The translations under genes were made by a program, and so were the position numbers. DNA of 16,101 bases, taken from assembly GCA_021808185.1 (NCBI GenBank), contig JAKBCB010000026.1:1-16101 (forward strand). The letters run 5' to 3'. Shown in pieces: positions 1 to 6,844 of this stretch. This DNA is from Pseudomonadota bacterium (lineage in GTDB: Bacteria > Pseudomonadota > Alphaproteobacteria > Acetobacterales > Acetobacteraceae). The notes below the pieces were generated by a model. That model made no database searches and was not told the origin of the DNA. It saw nothing but the letters and a program-made list of their open reading frames with translations. How positions within the stretch are numbered: position 1 is the first letter of the stretch; each line of letters opens with the position of its first letter.

Positions 1-230
1 TGCCGCCGCTGGGCAACGAGTTCGTGGCGCTGACGAAGAATTCCGCTCTCGTTTCGCTGGTCACTGTGCGAGAATTGTTCCTGTCCGCGCAAATGGCGAT
101 CAGCGACACGTTCCAGGATTTTGCGTTCTTTCTGACAATTGGCGTGATGTACTACGCGATGACCAGCGTCGTTGGCGGGGCCACCCGGCTGATGGAGCGG
201 CGGTTGTCGGTGTATCTGGGCGGCCGATAG
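1..230 (+). CDS. Polar amino-acid ABC transporter permease, C-terminal fragment
   Basis: This is the 3' end of a gene that begins outside the window; the reading frame is open from base 3 to a TAG at 228-230. The visible residues (about 75) begin PPLGNEFVALTKNSALVS and continue through one long hydrophobic stretch (FAFFLTIGVMYYAM). That matches the C-terminal part of HisM/GlnP-type inner-membrane permeases: the 'LPPLxNxFVxLxKxSSL' segment after the coupling loop, then the last transmembrane helix and a short basic tail (RLMERRLSVYLGGR). Such permeases import polar amino acids or opines with a periplasmic binding protein and an ATPase, presumably encoded upstream. The substrate cannot be told from this fragment. 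The GTG at 24 is an internal codon, not a start. Whether it shares a transcript with the downstream iolD-like gene is uncertain: there are 136 bp between them and a possible promoter. Confidence 0.88.
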   Translation, partial: PPLGNEFVALTKNSALVSLVTVRELFLSAQMAISDTFQDFAFFLTIGVMYYAMTSVVGGATRLMERRLSVYLGGR

Positions 231-313
231 GGCTCTGTACGGCAGGCGGCGGCCTTCGATCGAGGCACGGAAGTCGCATTGTCCGATGTGGCAGTCGGTG
301 TGGCGCGCGCCGC

Positions 314-341
314 TTGACAGCCCTTCGCCGGGGTTCACACT
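314..341 (+). promoter_or_regulatory. Possible sigma70 promoter for the iolD-SDR unit
   Basis: A perfect TTGACA hexamer lies at 314-319, followed after 16 bases by CACACT at 336-341, a weak match (3 of 6) to TATAAT. Transcription would start near 348, just before the ribosome binding site at 357-361. The -35 is convincing and the -10 is not, so this is a candidate only. If real, the iolD-like gene has its own promoter and is not simply a tail of the amino-acid transporter operon. The rest of the 231-366 gap shows no clear terminator or gene. Confidence 0.4.
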
Positions 342-356
342 CACCCAAAAGCGGAC

Positions 357-361
357 GGAGG
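357..361 (+). promoter_or_regulatory. Ribosome binding site of the iolD-like gene
   Basis: GGAGG sits five bases before the ATG at 367. This fixes the start at 367 rather than the in-frame ATG at 286, which lies inside the promoter region and would add 27 residues unlike the family's N-terminus. Confidence 0.8.
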
Positions 362-366
362 AACCC

Positions 367-2211
367 ATGAAGACCGTGCGGCTGACAATGGCGCAGGCGC
401 TGGTTCGCTATCTCGCGGCGCAATACACCGAGATCGACGGCCACGAGGTGCCGCTGTGCGGCGGCGGGTTCGCAATCTTCGGGCATGGCTCCGTCACCTG
501 CATGAGCGAGCCGTTGCAGGCGGCGCAGCACATCATTCCCACTTGGCGCGGGCAGAACGAACAGTCCATGGCGTTGGCCGCCATCGGCTTCGCCAAGGCG
601 ATGCGGCGGCAGCGGTTCATGTTCGCCCTGTCCTCGATCGGGCCGGGGGCCACCAACATGGTCACGGCGGCGGGCGTGGCGCACGCGAACCGGCTCCCCG
701 TGCTGCTGCTCTCGGGCGACACGTTCGCGCATCGGCTGCCAGACCCGGTGCTGCAACAGGTCGAGCATTTCAGCAATCCATCGATCACGGTGAACGACGC
801 GTTCAAGGCGGTGACGCGCTACTGGGACCGCATCGCGCGGCCGTCGCAGCTCATGTCGTCCTTGCCGCAGGCGCTGGCGGTGCTGCTGGACCCGGCCGAG
901 TGCGGCCCGGTGTTTCTCGCGCTGCCGCAGGACGTGCAGGCGGAAGCCTATGATTATCCGGAAAAATTCTTTGAGCGCCGGGTGCGCGCGGCGCGCCGGC
1001 CGCATCCCGATCCGGCGGAGATCCGCGCCGCTGTCGCGGCAATCCGGGGGGCGAAGCGGCCGCTGATCGTCGCAGGCGGCGGGGTGCATTACGCGCAGGC
1101 GGAGGCGGCGTTGCAGGCGTTCGCCGAGCGGCACCGGCTGCCGGTGGCCGAGACGATCGCCGGCCGCGCCGTGCTGCCGCACACGCACGCGCTGAACGTG
1201 GGGCCGATCGGCGGGCTTGGGTCCACATCGGCCAACGAAACGGCGGGCGAGGCGGACGTGGTGATCGCGCTCGGCACGCGGTTGCAGGATTTCGTCACGG
1301 GGTCGTGGTCGCTGTTCCAGAATCCGGAGCTGAAGATCGTCGCGATCAATGCCGCGCGGTTCGACGCAACCAAGCACACCGCCATCCCGGTGGTGGCGGA
1401 TGCGCGCGCCGCGCTCGATGTGCTGGGCGAGGCGCTGGAGGGCTATTCGGCCCCGGCCGATTGGCTGGCACTGGCGGCGCGGCGTTACGCGGCGTGGAAT
1501 GCGGCGGTGGACGGGCGCGTGCGCGCGGGCAACGACATCCCGGTCACGTATGCGCAAGTGGTGGGCGCCGTGAACCGTGCGGCACAACCGGGCGACACGG
1601 TGCTGACGGCGGCAGGCGGGCTGCCGGGCGAGCTGAACATGAACTGGAAGGCGCTGTGGTCCGGCGGCGTCGATGTGGAGTTCGGCTACTCCTGCATGGG
1701 CTACGAGGTCGCCGGCGGCTGGGGTGCCAAGATGGCGCGGCCGGACCACGAGACGTTCGTGATGGTCGGCGACGGCAGCTATCTGCTGATGAACTCGGAT
1801 ATTCTGAGTTCCGTCATGTCCGGCCACAAGCTTGTCGTCGTGCTTTGCGACAATGGCGGTTTCGCGGTGATCGACCGGCTGCAACGCAACAGCGGCAACG
1901 CCAGCTTCAATAATCTGCTCAAGGATTGCCGGAGCGTGGCGCAGGTGAAGGTGGATTTCGCGGCGCACGCGCGCGCCATGGGCGCGCACGCGGAAAAGCT
2001 GGCAAGCATCGCCGATCTCGACGCCGCCCTCGCCCGCGCCCGCGCCGCCGACCGCACATCCGTGCTGGTGATCGACGTGGACACCTACGGCTGGACACCG
2101 AACGATGCGTGGTGGGAAGTCGCCATCCCGCAGGTCAGCGAACGCCCGGCGGTGCTGGCGGCCGCCGCCGAGTGGGACAATGGGCGCAAGCACCAGCGGC
2201 GCGGCGTATGA
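367..2211 (+). CDS. iolD: IolD-family 3D-(3,5/4)-trihydroxycyclohexane-1,2-dione hydrolase (ThDP enzyme)
   Basis: A 614-residue thiamine-diphosphate enzyme. IolD hydrolytically opens the cyclic dione of myo-inositol catabolism to 5-deoxy-glucuronate (EC 3.7.1.22) in the cytoplasm. The N-terminus (KTVRLTMAQALVRYLAAQ) and family segments DPVLQQVE, RYWDRIARPSQLMSS, EFGYSCMGYEVAGG and the C-terminal AWWEVAIPQVSER follow the IolD pattern rather than that of acetolactate synthases. The cofactor-activating glutamate is in RGQNEQSM. The Mg/ThDP motif GDGS...N spans VGDGSYLLMN to LCDNGGF. Length is normal for the family. It overlaps the next gene by ATGA. No iolB, C, E or G lies in the window, so the true substrate could be inositol-derived or a related cyclic dione. 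Family assignment is firm; the exact substrate is inferred. Confidence 0.88.
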   Translation: MKTVRLTMAQALVRYLAAQYTEIDGHEVPLCGGGFAIFGHGSVTCMSEPLQAAQHIIPTWRGQNEQSMALAAIGFAKAMRRQRFMFALSSIGPGATNMVTAAGVAHANRLPVLLLSGDTFAHRLPDPVLQQVEHFSNPSITVNDAFKAVTRYWDRIARPSQLMSSLPQALAVLLDPAECGPVFLALPQDVQAEAYDYPEKFFERRVRAARRPHPDPAEIRAAVAAIRGAKRPLIVAGGGVHYAQAEAALQAFAERHRLPVAETIAGRAVLPHTHALNVGPIGGLGSTSANETAGEADVVIALGTRLQDFVTGSWSLFQNPELKIVAINAARFDATKHTAIPVVADARAALDVLGEALEGYSAPADWLALAARRYAAWNAAVDGRVRAGNDIPVTYAQVVGAVNRAAQPGDTVLTAAGGLPGELNMNWKALWSGGVDVEFGYSCMGYEVAGGWGAKMARPDHETFVMVGDGSYLLMNSDILSSVMSGHKLVVVLCDNGGFAVIDRLQRNSGNASFNNLLKDCRSVAQVKVDFAAHARAMGAHAEKLASIADLDAALARARAADRTSVLVIDVDTYGWTPNDAWWEVAIPQVSERPAVLAAAAEWDNGRKHQRRGV

Positions 2212-2954
2212 CGATGCTGTCTGGCGTCGTGGTCGTGACCGGCGCCGCCTCCGGCATCGGCCGCGCCTCGGCCGAGCATTTCGCCACGCTGGGCGCGACC
2301 GTCGTGGGCGCCGACCGTGACGCGGCGGGGCTGGCGACGCTGCCGCCCGCGATTCACACCGTCGCCGCCGACCTGACCCGTGGGGCCGAGTGCGCCACGG
2401 TCGCCACGCGCGCCGCGGCCCTCGGGCGGATCACGGGGTTGATGAACTGCGCCGGGCTGGAACTGCACGGCTCGGTGGTGGACATGCCGGAGGAGGACTG
2501 GGACCGCGTGATGGCGGTCAACCTGAAGGCGATCTTCCTGCTCTCCAAGCACGTCATTCCGCACATGGTCGCGGGCGGCGGCGGGGCGGTCGTAAACATG
2601 TCCTCGGTGCAGGCGCTGGCGACCCAGGCGGGCGTGGCGGCGTACGCGGCGACCAAGGGCGCGGTGCTGTCACTGACGCGGGTGATGGCGCTGGATCATG
2701 GCAAGCAGAATATCCGCGTGACCGCGATCTGCCCCGGCAGCATCGACACGCCGCTCGCGCGCGCCAATGCACGGCACTGGAACCCAGCGAACCCGCAAGC
2801 GGTGCTGGACGACTGGGGCGCCAAGCACGCGCTGAACCGGATCGGCCAGCCCATCGAGGTGGCGCGGCTCGCGGCGTTCCTGCTCTCGGACGACGCCAGT
2901 TTCATCACCGGCTCGTATCATCTGGCCGATGGCGGGCTGACGGCTTCGTTCTGA
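2208..2954 (+). CDS. Short-chain dehydrogenase/reductase (SDR, classical type)
   Basis: A 248-residue classical SDR oxidoreductase. The Rossmann motif TGAASGIG is at residues 11-18, NCAG (for the usual NNAG) at 80-83, structural Asn105, catalytic Ser132/133 in VVNMSSVQ, and Tyr146/Lys150 in YAATK. PGSIDTPLA and the C-terminal DDASFITGSYHLADGG are typical of the family. Asp36 at the end of the second strand (VVGADRD) predicts a preference for NAD over NADP. The start is the ATG at 2208, inside the stop of the iolD-like gene (ATGA), so the two are translationally coupled and probably act in one pathway. A polyol or cyclitol alcohol/ketone is the likely substrate class, by context only. The preceding in-frame sequence within iolD does not look like SDR, so the longer frame is not used. 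Confidence 0.9.
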   Translation: MTMLSGVVVVTGAASGIGRASAEHFATLGATVVGADRDAAGLATLPPAIHTVAADLTRGAECATVATRAAALGRITGLMNCAGLELHGSVVDMPEEDWDRVMAVNLKAIFLLSKHVIPHMVAGGGGAVVNMSSVQALATQAGVAAYAATKGAVLSLTRVMALDHGKQNIRVTAICPGSIDTPLARANARHWNPANPQAVLDDWGAKHALNRIGQPIEVARLAAFLLSDDASFITGSYHLADGGLTASF

Positions 2955-2984
2955 GGCCGGGGTTGGCAAGGCGCCACCCCGGCC
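2955..2984. terminator. Bidirectional hairpin between convergent genes
   Basis: Immediately after the SDR stop, GGCCGGGGT (2955-2963) pairs perfectly with ACCCCGGCC (2976-2984). Inside, GGC (2965-2967) pairs with GCC (2973-2975) around loop AAGGC, with one bulged T at 2964. This gives a 12-bp, very GC-rich stem. It lies between the stop of the SDR (+) and the stop of the aldo/keto reductase (-, ends at 3000), the classic place for a shared terminator. No T-run follows on either strand, so it may act as a transcript-end stabiliser or need Rho. Confidence 0.6.
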
Positions 2985-2999
2985 CGGTGAATGAGGCGC

Positions 3000-3941
3000 C
3001 TACGCGCTCGCCGCGTCGAGCTTCTTCACCGCCTCGGGACTCAGCTTCAGGTCCACCGCCTTGGCGATGTCGTGCCATTGCGCGACGGTCGTGGCGCTGG
3101 CAATGGGTGCCGTGACCGAAGGGCGGGCGATCAGCCACGCCAGCGCCACCTGCGCCGGCGTTGCGTGCAGGCCGGCGGCAATGTCGTCGAGTGCGGCGAT
3201 CACGCCGAGGGCCGCGGGCGTGAGGTATTTCTTCACCCCGCCACCGCGCGGGCTTTTGCCGAGATCGGCTTCCGAACGGTATTTGCCGGTCAGGAACCCG
3301 GCCGCGAGCGACCAGTACGGGATCACGCCCATGCCCAGTTCGGTCGCCAGCGCCTCGTAGTCGCGCTCGTAGCCGGCGCGCTCGACAAGGTTGTAGTGCG
3401 GCTGGAGGGTTTCGTAGCGCGGCCCGCTGCCCGCCGCCGCCTGGGAAGCACGCAACCGCGCGGGCGTGATGTTGGATGCACCGAGCACGCGCACCTTGCC
3501 GGCCTGCACGAGCTTCGCGAACGCGGCCATGGTCTCCTCGACCGGTGTCGCCTCGTCGTCGAAATGCTCCTGGTAGAGGTCGATGTAATCGGTCTGCAAC
3601 CGGCGCAGCGAGTCTTCCACCGCGCGCGCGATGTAGGCGCCGGCGAGGCCCTTCTTGCCATCCCCCATGTCGGAGCCGACTTTGGTGGCGATGATGACGT
3701 CGTCGCGCTTGCCGCGCCGCTTCAGCCACTTGCCGATGATGGTCTCGCTCTCGCCGCCGGTGTGGCCGGGCGCCCAGCGCGAATAGACATCCGCCGTGTC
3801 GATACAGTTGAACCCGGAGGCGACGAAGGCATCGAGCAGGGCGAACGAGGTTCCCTCATCCGCCGTCCAGCCGAACACGTTGCCGCCGAACACGATCGGT
3901 GCGATTTCGAGACCCGAGCGGCCAAGTTTGCGACGCTGCAT
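3000..3941 (-). CDS. Aldo/keto reductase family oxidoreductase
   Basis: A 313-residue NADPH-type (beta/alpha)8 oxidoreductase, last gene of the minus-strand cluster. The catalytic tetrad is visible: Asp48 and Tyr53 in DTADVYS, Lys87 in ATKVGS, and His126 in DLYQEHFDD. The N-terminus QRRKLGRSGLEIAPIVFGGNV and YIDLYQEH, GKVRVLGASN and LQPHYNL match the YajO/Tas-like AKR branch. The start is set at the ATG at 3941 (MQRRKLG). An AAGGAG at 3954-3959 abuts the alternative ATG at 3953 with no spacing, so that start is less likely, although the 12-base spacing to 3941 is somewhat long. It is separated by 70 bp from DUF1636 upstream, so it may be read through or transcribed separately. No substrate can be named, and a purine role is not obvious. 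Confidence 0.9.
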   Translation of the reverse strand: MQRRKLGRSGLEIAPIVFGGNVFGWTADEGTSFALLDAFVASGFNCIDTADVYSRWAPGHTGGESETIIGKWLKRRGKRDDVIIATKVGSDMGDGKKGLAGAYIARAVEDSLRRLQTDYIDLYQEHFDDEATPVEETMAAFAKLVQAGKVRVLGASNITPARLRASQAAAGSGPRYETLQPHYNLVERAGYERDYEALATELGMGVIPYWSLAAGFLTGKYRSEADLGKSPRGGGVKKYLTPAALGVIAALDDIAAGLHATPAQVALAWLIARPSVTAPIASATTVAQWHDIAKAVDLKLSPEAVKKLDAASA

Positions 3942-4011
3942 AGCGTTTCCCATCTCCTTCTGCCCGCTCAAGTGTGGGGAGGCGGCGCGGCGCGCGCAAG
4001 CCGCGAAAGCA

Positions 4012-4368
4012 TCACTCCGCCGCCGGGCCGCGCGGCAGGATGTAGCTGGCGACGCGGTCGGCAAGACTGTCCGGCACCTCCACCCGCTCCCCCGCCACAC
4101 GACGGGCGACGAAGTCGACCAGGGCCGGCGCATCCGGGGGCGTGAGACGGGCAAAGCGGAACACGCCGCCGCCCCTGCCCTCCCGCAGTGCTGCCCCTGC
4201 CGGACGCGGGCAGGAATTGACGCAGGCGACGGTGCTGATGGCGTGACCGATGCCCACCCGCTCCGCCTCCGCCTGGATGGCGGCGAGCATCTGCTCGCCG
4301 CGCGTGGGGGCCGGTGGCGGCTGGGCGTAGCGGTCGCAGGTGGTACAGACGAACAGGCGCGCTTTCAT
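4012..4368 (-). CDS. DUF1636 family putative metal-binding protein
   Basis: A small soluble protein of 118 residues matching the DUF1636 (predicted metal-binding) pattern. Four cysteines lie in two pairs, Cys8-x2-Cys11 (FVCTTCDR) and Cys49-x3-Cys53 (ACVNSCPRP). This resembles thioredoxin-like [2Fe-2S] ferredoxin spacing, although cluster binding is inference. The middle is a helical stretch (GEQMLAAIQAEAERVG) and the C-terminus RVEVPDSLADRVASYILPRG is usual for the family. The function is not known to me; relatives are often seen near cobalamin or metal genes. Here the ATG at 4368 overlaps the stop of the 8-oxoguanine deaminase (ATGA), so translation is coupled to a metal-dependent purine enzyme. 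A role in metal or Fe-S supply to the purine enzymes is an attractive but unproven idea. Confidence 0.85.
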   Translation of the reverse strand: MKARLFVCTTCDRYAQPPPAPTRGEQMLAAIQAEAERVGIGHAISTVACVNSCPRPAGAALREGRGGGVFRFARLTPPDAPALVDFVARRVAGERVEVPDSLADRVASYILPRGPAAE

Positions 4369-5711
4369 GCGCCGGCAAGCCGCAGCGACTCTGCCTCCTG
4401 CCGGGCCAGCAGGGCGGGCAGGTCCAGGCCGGGGATGGCGCCGTCCTCCACCACCCAGCGCCCGCCGACCATCACCCGGTCCGCCGCGTGCGCGCCGGCC
4501 AGGACGAGGGCGGCCAGCTTGTCGCGGGCCCCGGCGAACCGCAGCTCATCCAGCCGGAACAGCGCGAGGTCGGCCGCCTTGCCTGTCGCGATGGCGCCCA
4601 GCTCCGGCCGGCCGATACAGGCGGCGGAGCCTTGCGTCGCCCAGCGCAGCGCGTCTCTGTGGCTCACCCGCTCCACGCCGTAGCGATGCCGCTGCAACAG
4701 AAACGCCGCCCGCACCTCCTGCATCAGGTTGGAGGCGTTGTTCGAGGCCGAGCCATCGACGCCGAGGCCGACGGACAGGCCAGCCGCCTCCATGTCGCAG
4801 ACCGGGCAATGCCCGCTGCCGAGGATCTGGTTGCTGCACGGGCAGTGGGTGACGCTCACGCCGGCACGGGCGAGGCGGGAGATTTCCGCCGCGTCGAAAT
4901 GCACGCCGTGCGCGAGCCACACGCCGCTGTGCAGCCAGCCGACTTCCTCCAGATAGTCCAGCGGCCGATGCCCGAAGCGGGCGAGGCAGAACGCGGTTTC
5001 GTCGTCGGTTTCCGCCAGATGCGTGTGCAGTCGCACGCCGCGCTGCCGGGCCAGTTCGGCCGTCGCGCGCATCAGCGATGTCGTGACGGAAAACGGCGAG
5101 CACGGCGCCAGCGCGATCTGGATCAGCGCGCCGTCGGCCTCGTCATGGTGCCGGTCGATCAGCGCCGCGCTGTGGGCCAGAATCGTATCCTCGTCCTGCA
5201 CCACGCTGTCCGGCGGCAGCCCGCCGTCGCGCTGCGAGAGGTTCATCGAGCCTCGCGTCAGCACCGCGCGGATGCCGAGGCGCCGGGCGACCGACACCTC
5301 GATGTCGATGGCGTCCTCCAGCCCGGCCGGAAAGACATAGTGGTGATCGGTCGTCGTGGTGCAGCCCGAGAGCAGAAGTTCCGCCATCGCCACCGTCACC
5401 GCGCTTTCCAGAGCAGCCGGCGTCAGGCGCGCCCAGATCGGATACAGCGCCTGCAACCAGCCGAACAACACACGGTCCAGCGCCGCCGGCGTGGCGCGTG
5501 TCAGGGTCTGGTAGAAATGATGATGCGTGTTGATCAGGCCCGGGATGACGACATGGTTGCCGGCATCGAAGATCGCCACATCGGCCGTCGCCGGCCGATG
5601 GCCCGCGGCCACCAGCTCGACGATGCGGCCACCCCGCACGACGACGCCACGCTCGGCGCCGTCGGCGAGAATGGCAAGCGGGTCCCGCAGCCAGAGCGGT
5701 CGGTCGGACAT
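4365..5711 (-). CDS. 8-oxoguanine deaminase (amidohydrolase superfamily)
   Basis: A 448-residue amidohydrolase that hydrolytically deaminates 8-oxoguanine to urate and ammonia (EC 3.5.4.32). The metal site is seen as His63 and His65 in INTHHHFYQTLTR, the HxxE pair His231/Glu234 in HTHLAET, His268 in LAHGVHF and Asp319 in GVDGSASNNASN. Whole segments (LLLSGCTTTTDHHY, LTRGSMNLSQRDGGLP, VQDEDTI, KAADLALFRLDELRF) match the characterised 8-oxoguanine deaminase group as I recall it, better than guanine, SAH or triazine deaminases. An odd feature is a cysteine cluster at Cys290, Cys292, Cys302 and Cys305 (HCPCSN...GHCPVCD). The start at 5711 (MSDRPLWLRD) matches the family N-terminus. The gene lies 17 bp after the binding-protein gene, and its TGA overlaps the DUF1636 ATG. 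Confidence 0.9.
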   Translation of the reverse strand: MSDRPLWLRDPLAILADGAERGVVVRGGRIVELVAAGHRPATADVAIFDAGNHVVIPGLINTHHHFYQTLTRATPAALDRVLFGWLQALYPIWARLTPAALESAVTVAMAELLLSGCTTTTDHHYVFPAGLEDAIDIEVSVARRLGIRAVLTRGSMNLSQRDGGLPPDSVVQDEDTILAHSAALIDRHHDEADGALIQIALAPCSPFSVTTSLMRATAELARQRGVRLHTHLAETDDETAFCLARFGHRPLDYLEEVGWLHSGVWLAHGVHFDAAEISRLARAGVSVTHCPCSNQILGSGHCPVCDMEAAGLSVGLGVDGSASNNASNLMQEVRAAFLLQRHRYGVERVSHRDALRWATQGSAACIGRPELGAIATGKAADLALFRLDELRFAGARDKLAALVLAGAHAADRVMVGGRWVVEDGAIPGLDLPALLARQEAESLRLAGA

Positions 5712-5728
5712 CCGGACCCGCCCGCGAC

Positions 5729-6814
5729 TTAGCCCAGCTTGCCCTGCACGCCCTCGGCGAACCAATCCATGCCCAGGATCTCGCCATCGCTCAGCGACTT
5801 GCCGGCGGCGACCTTCATCGCGCCCTTCTGGTCCTTGATCGGCCCGGCGAACGGCACCAGCGTCCCCGCCTCGATCTTGGCCTGCACCGCCGCGACCTCG
5901 GCCTTCACCGCATCGGGCACAGCCGCGTTCAGCGGCCCGAGCTTGACCATGCCGGTCTTCAGCCCGCCCCACACGTCGCCGGACTTCCAGGTGCCGGCGA
6001 TGGCCGCCTTGGTCCGCTCGATGTAGTAATCGCCCCAGTGCATCGTCACCGAGGTCAGGTTGGTCTTCGGCCCGAAGCGCAGCATGTCCGAGTCATAGCC
6101 GAACGACCACACGCCTTTTTCCTCGGCCCCCTGCACCACGGCCGAGGAATCGGTGTGGTGCATCACCACGTCCGCACCCTGGCTGATCAGCGTGTCGGCG
6201 GCCGCGCGCTCCTTGCCCGGATCGAACCAGGAGCTGACGAACACCACCTTGATCGTCACGTTCGGGTTCACCGTGCGCGCGGCCAGCAGCACCGCGTTGA
6301 TGCCCTGCACCACCTCGGGGATCGGGAAGGCCGCGACGTAGCCGATGACGTTGGATTTCGTCATCCGCCCGGCGATGAGGCCGGTGAGGTAGCGGCCCTC
6401 GTAGAAGCGCGCGGAATAGGTCGCGAGGTTCGCCGCGCGCTTGTAGCCGGTGCAGTGCTCGAACTTCACTTTCGGGAACTGCTTGGCCACCTTCAGCGTC
6501 GGCTCCATGAAGCCGAACGATGTGGTGAAGATCAGGCCATTGCCATCGGTGGCGAGCTTGCGGATCACGCGCTCGGCGTCCGCGCCTTCCTCGGGCACGT
6601 TCTCGACAAACGACGTCTTGACGCTGTCACCCAGCGCCGCCACCAGGGCCTTGCGGCCCAGCTCGTGCTGGAACGTCCAGCCGGCATCGCCGATCGGGGC
6701 CACGTAAACGAAGCCGACGTTGAACGGCGCGGCGGCACCGGCGGCGCGCGGCAACATGGCGGCGGCCGGCAGGGCCAGCGAGGCCTGCAACAGCGAACGG
6801 CGAGTGGTGGTCAT
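5729..6814 (-). CDS. BMP family ABC transporter substrate-binding protein (purine/nucleoside type)
   Basis: A 361-residue periplasmic binding protein of the Bmp/Med/PnrA family, which captures nucleosides or purine bases for the permeases encoded just upstream. The N-terminus TTTRRSLLQASLALPAAAM carries a twin arginine and hydrophobic core, with an AGA-A cleavage region near residues 26-28, suggesting export by Tat (or Sec). There is no lipobox cysteine, so it is soluble. Family segments are VGFVYVAPIGDAGWTFQHELGRKAL, FEHCTGYKR, ARFYEGRYLTGLIAG, NVIGYVAAFPIPEV and VMHHTDSSAVV. It follows the second permease after 30 bp, one of the larger gaps in the cluster, and precedes 8-oxoguanine deaminase by 17 bp. 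The neighbouring xanthine dehydrogenase and deaminases argue for a purine-base ligand; the actual ligand is not proven. Confidence 0.92.
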   Translation of the reverse strand: MTTTRRSLLQASLALPAAAMLPRAAGAAAPFNVGFVYVAPIGDAGWTFQHELGRKALVAALGDSVKTSFVENVPEEGADAERVIRKLATDGNGLIFTTSFGFMEPTLKVAKQFPKVKFEHCTGYKRAANLATYSARFYEGRYLTGLIAGRMTKSNVIGYVAAFPIPEVVQGINAVLLAARTVNPNVTIKVVFVSSWFDPGKERAAADTLISQGADVVMHHTDSSAVVQGAEEKGVWSFGYDSDMLRFGPKTNLTSVTMHWGDYYIERTKAAIAGTWKSGDVWGGLKTGMVKLGPLNAAVPDAVKAEVAAVQAKIEAGTLVPFAGPIKDQKGAMKVAAGKSLSDGEILGMDWFAEGVQGKLG

Positions 6815-6844
6815 GGTTCAGGGTTCCCCAAGATGTCCAACAGG

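Noticed and set aside
286..366. N-terminal extension of the iolD-like protein from the ATG at 286
   Set aside because: It covers the candidate TTGACA promoter and the ribosome binding site at 357-361, and the added residues are unlike the family's N-terminus.
100..2193. A 697-codon open frame antisense to the iolD-like gene
   Set aside because: Low-complexity Arg/His/Pro translation without motifs; the plus strand is a full-length ThDP enzyme.
3942..4011. GCGGC...GCCGC hairpin between DUF1636 and the AKR as a terminator
   Set aside because: Only five base pairs with an eight-base loop in very GC-rich DNA, and no T-run; too weak to claim an operon end.
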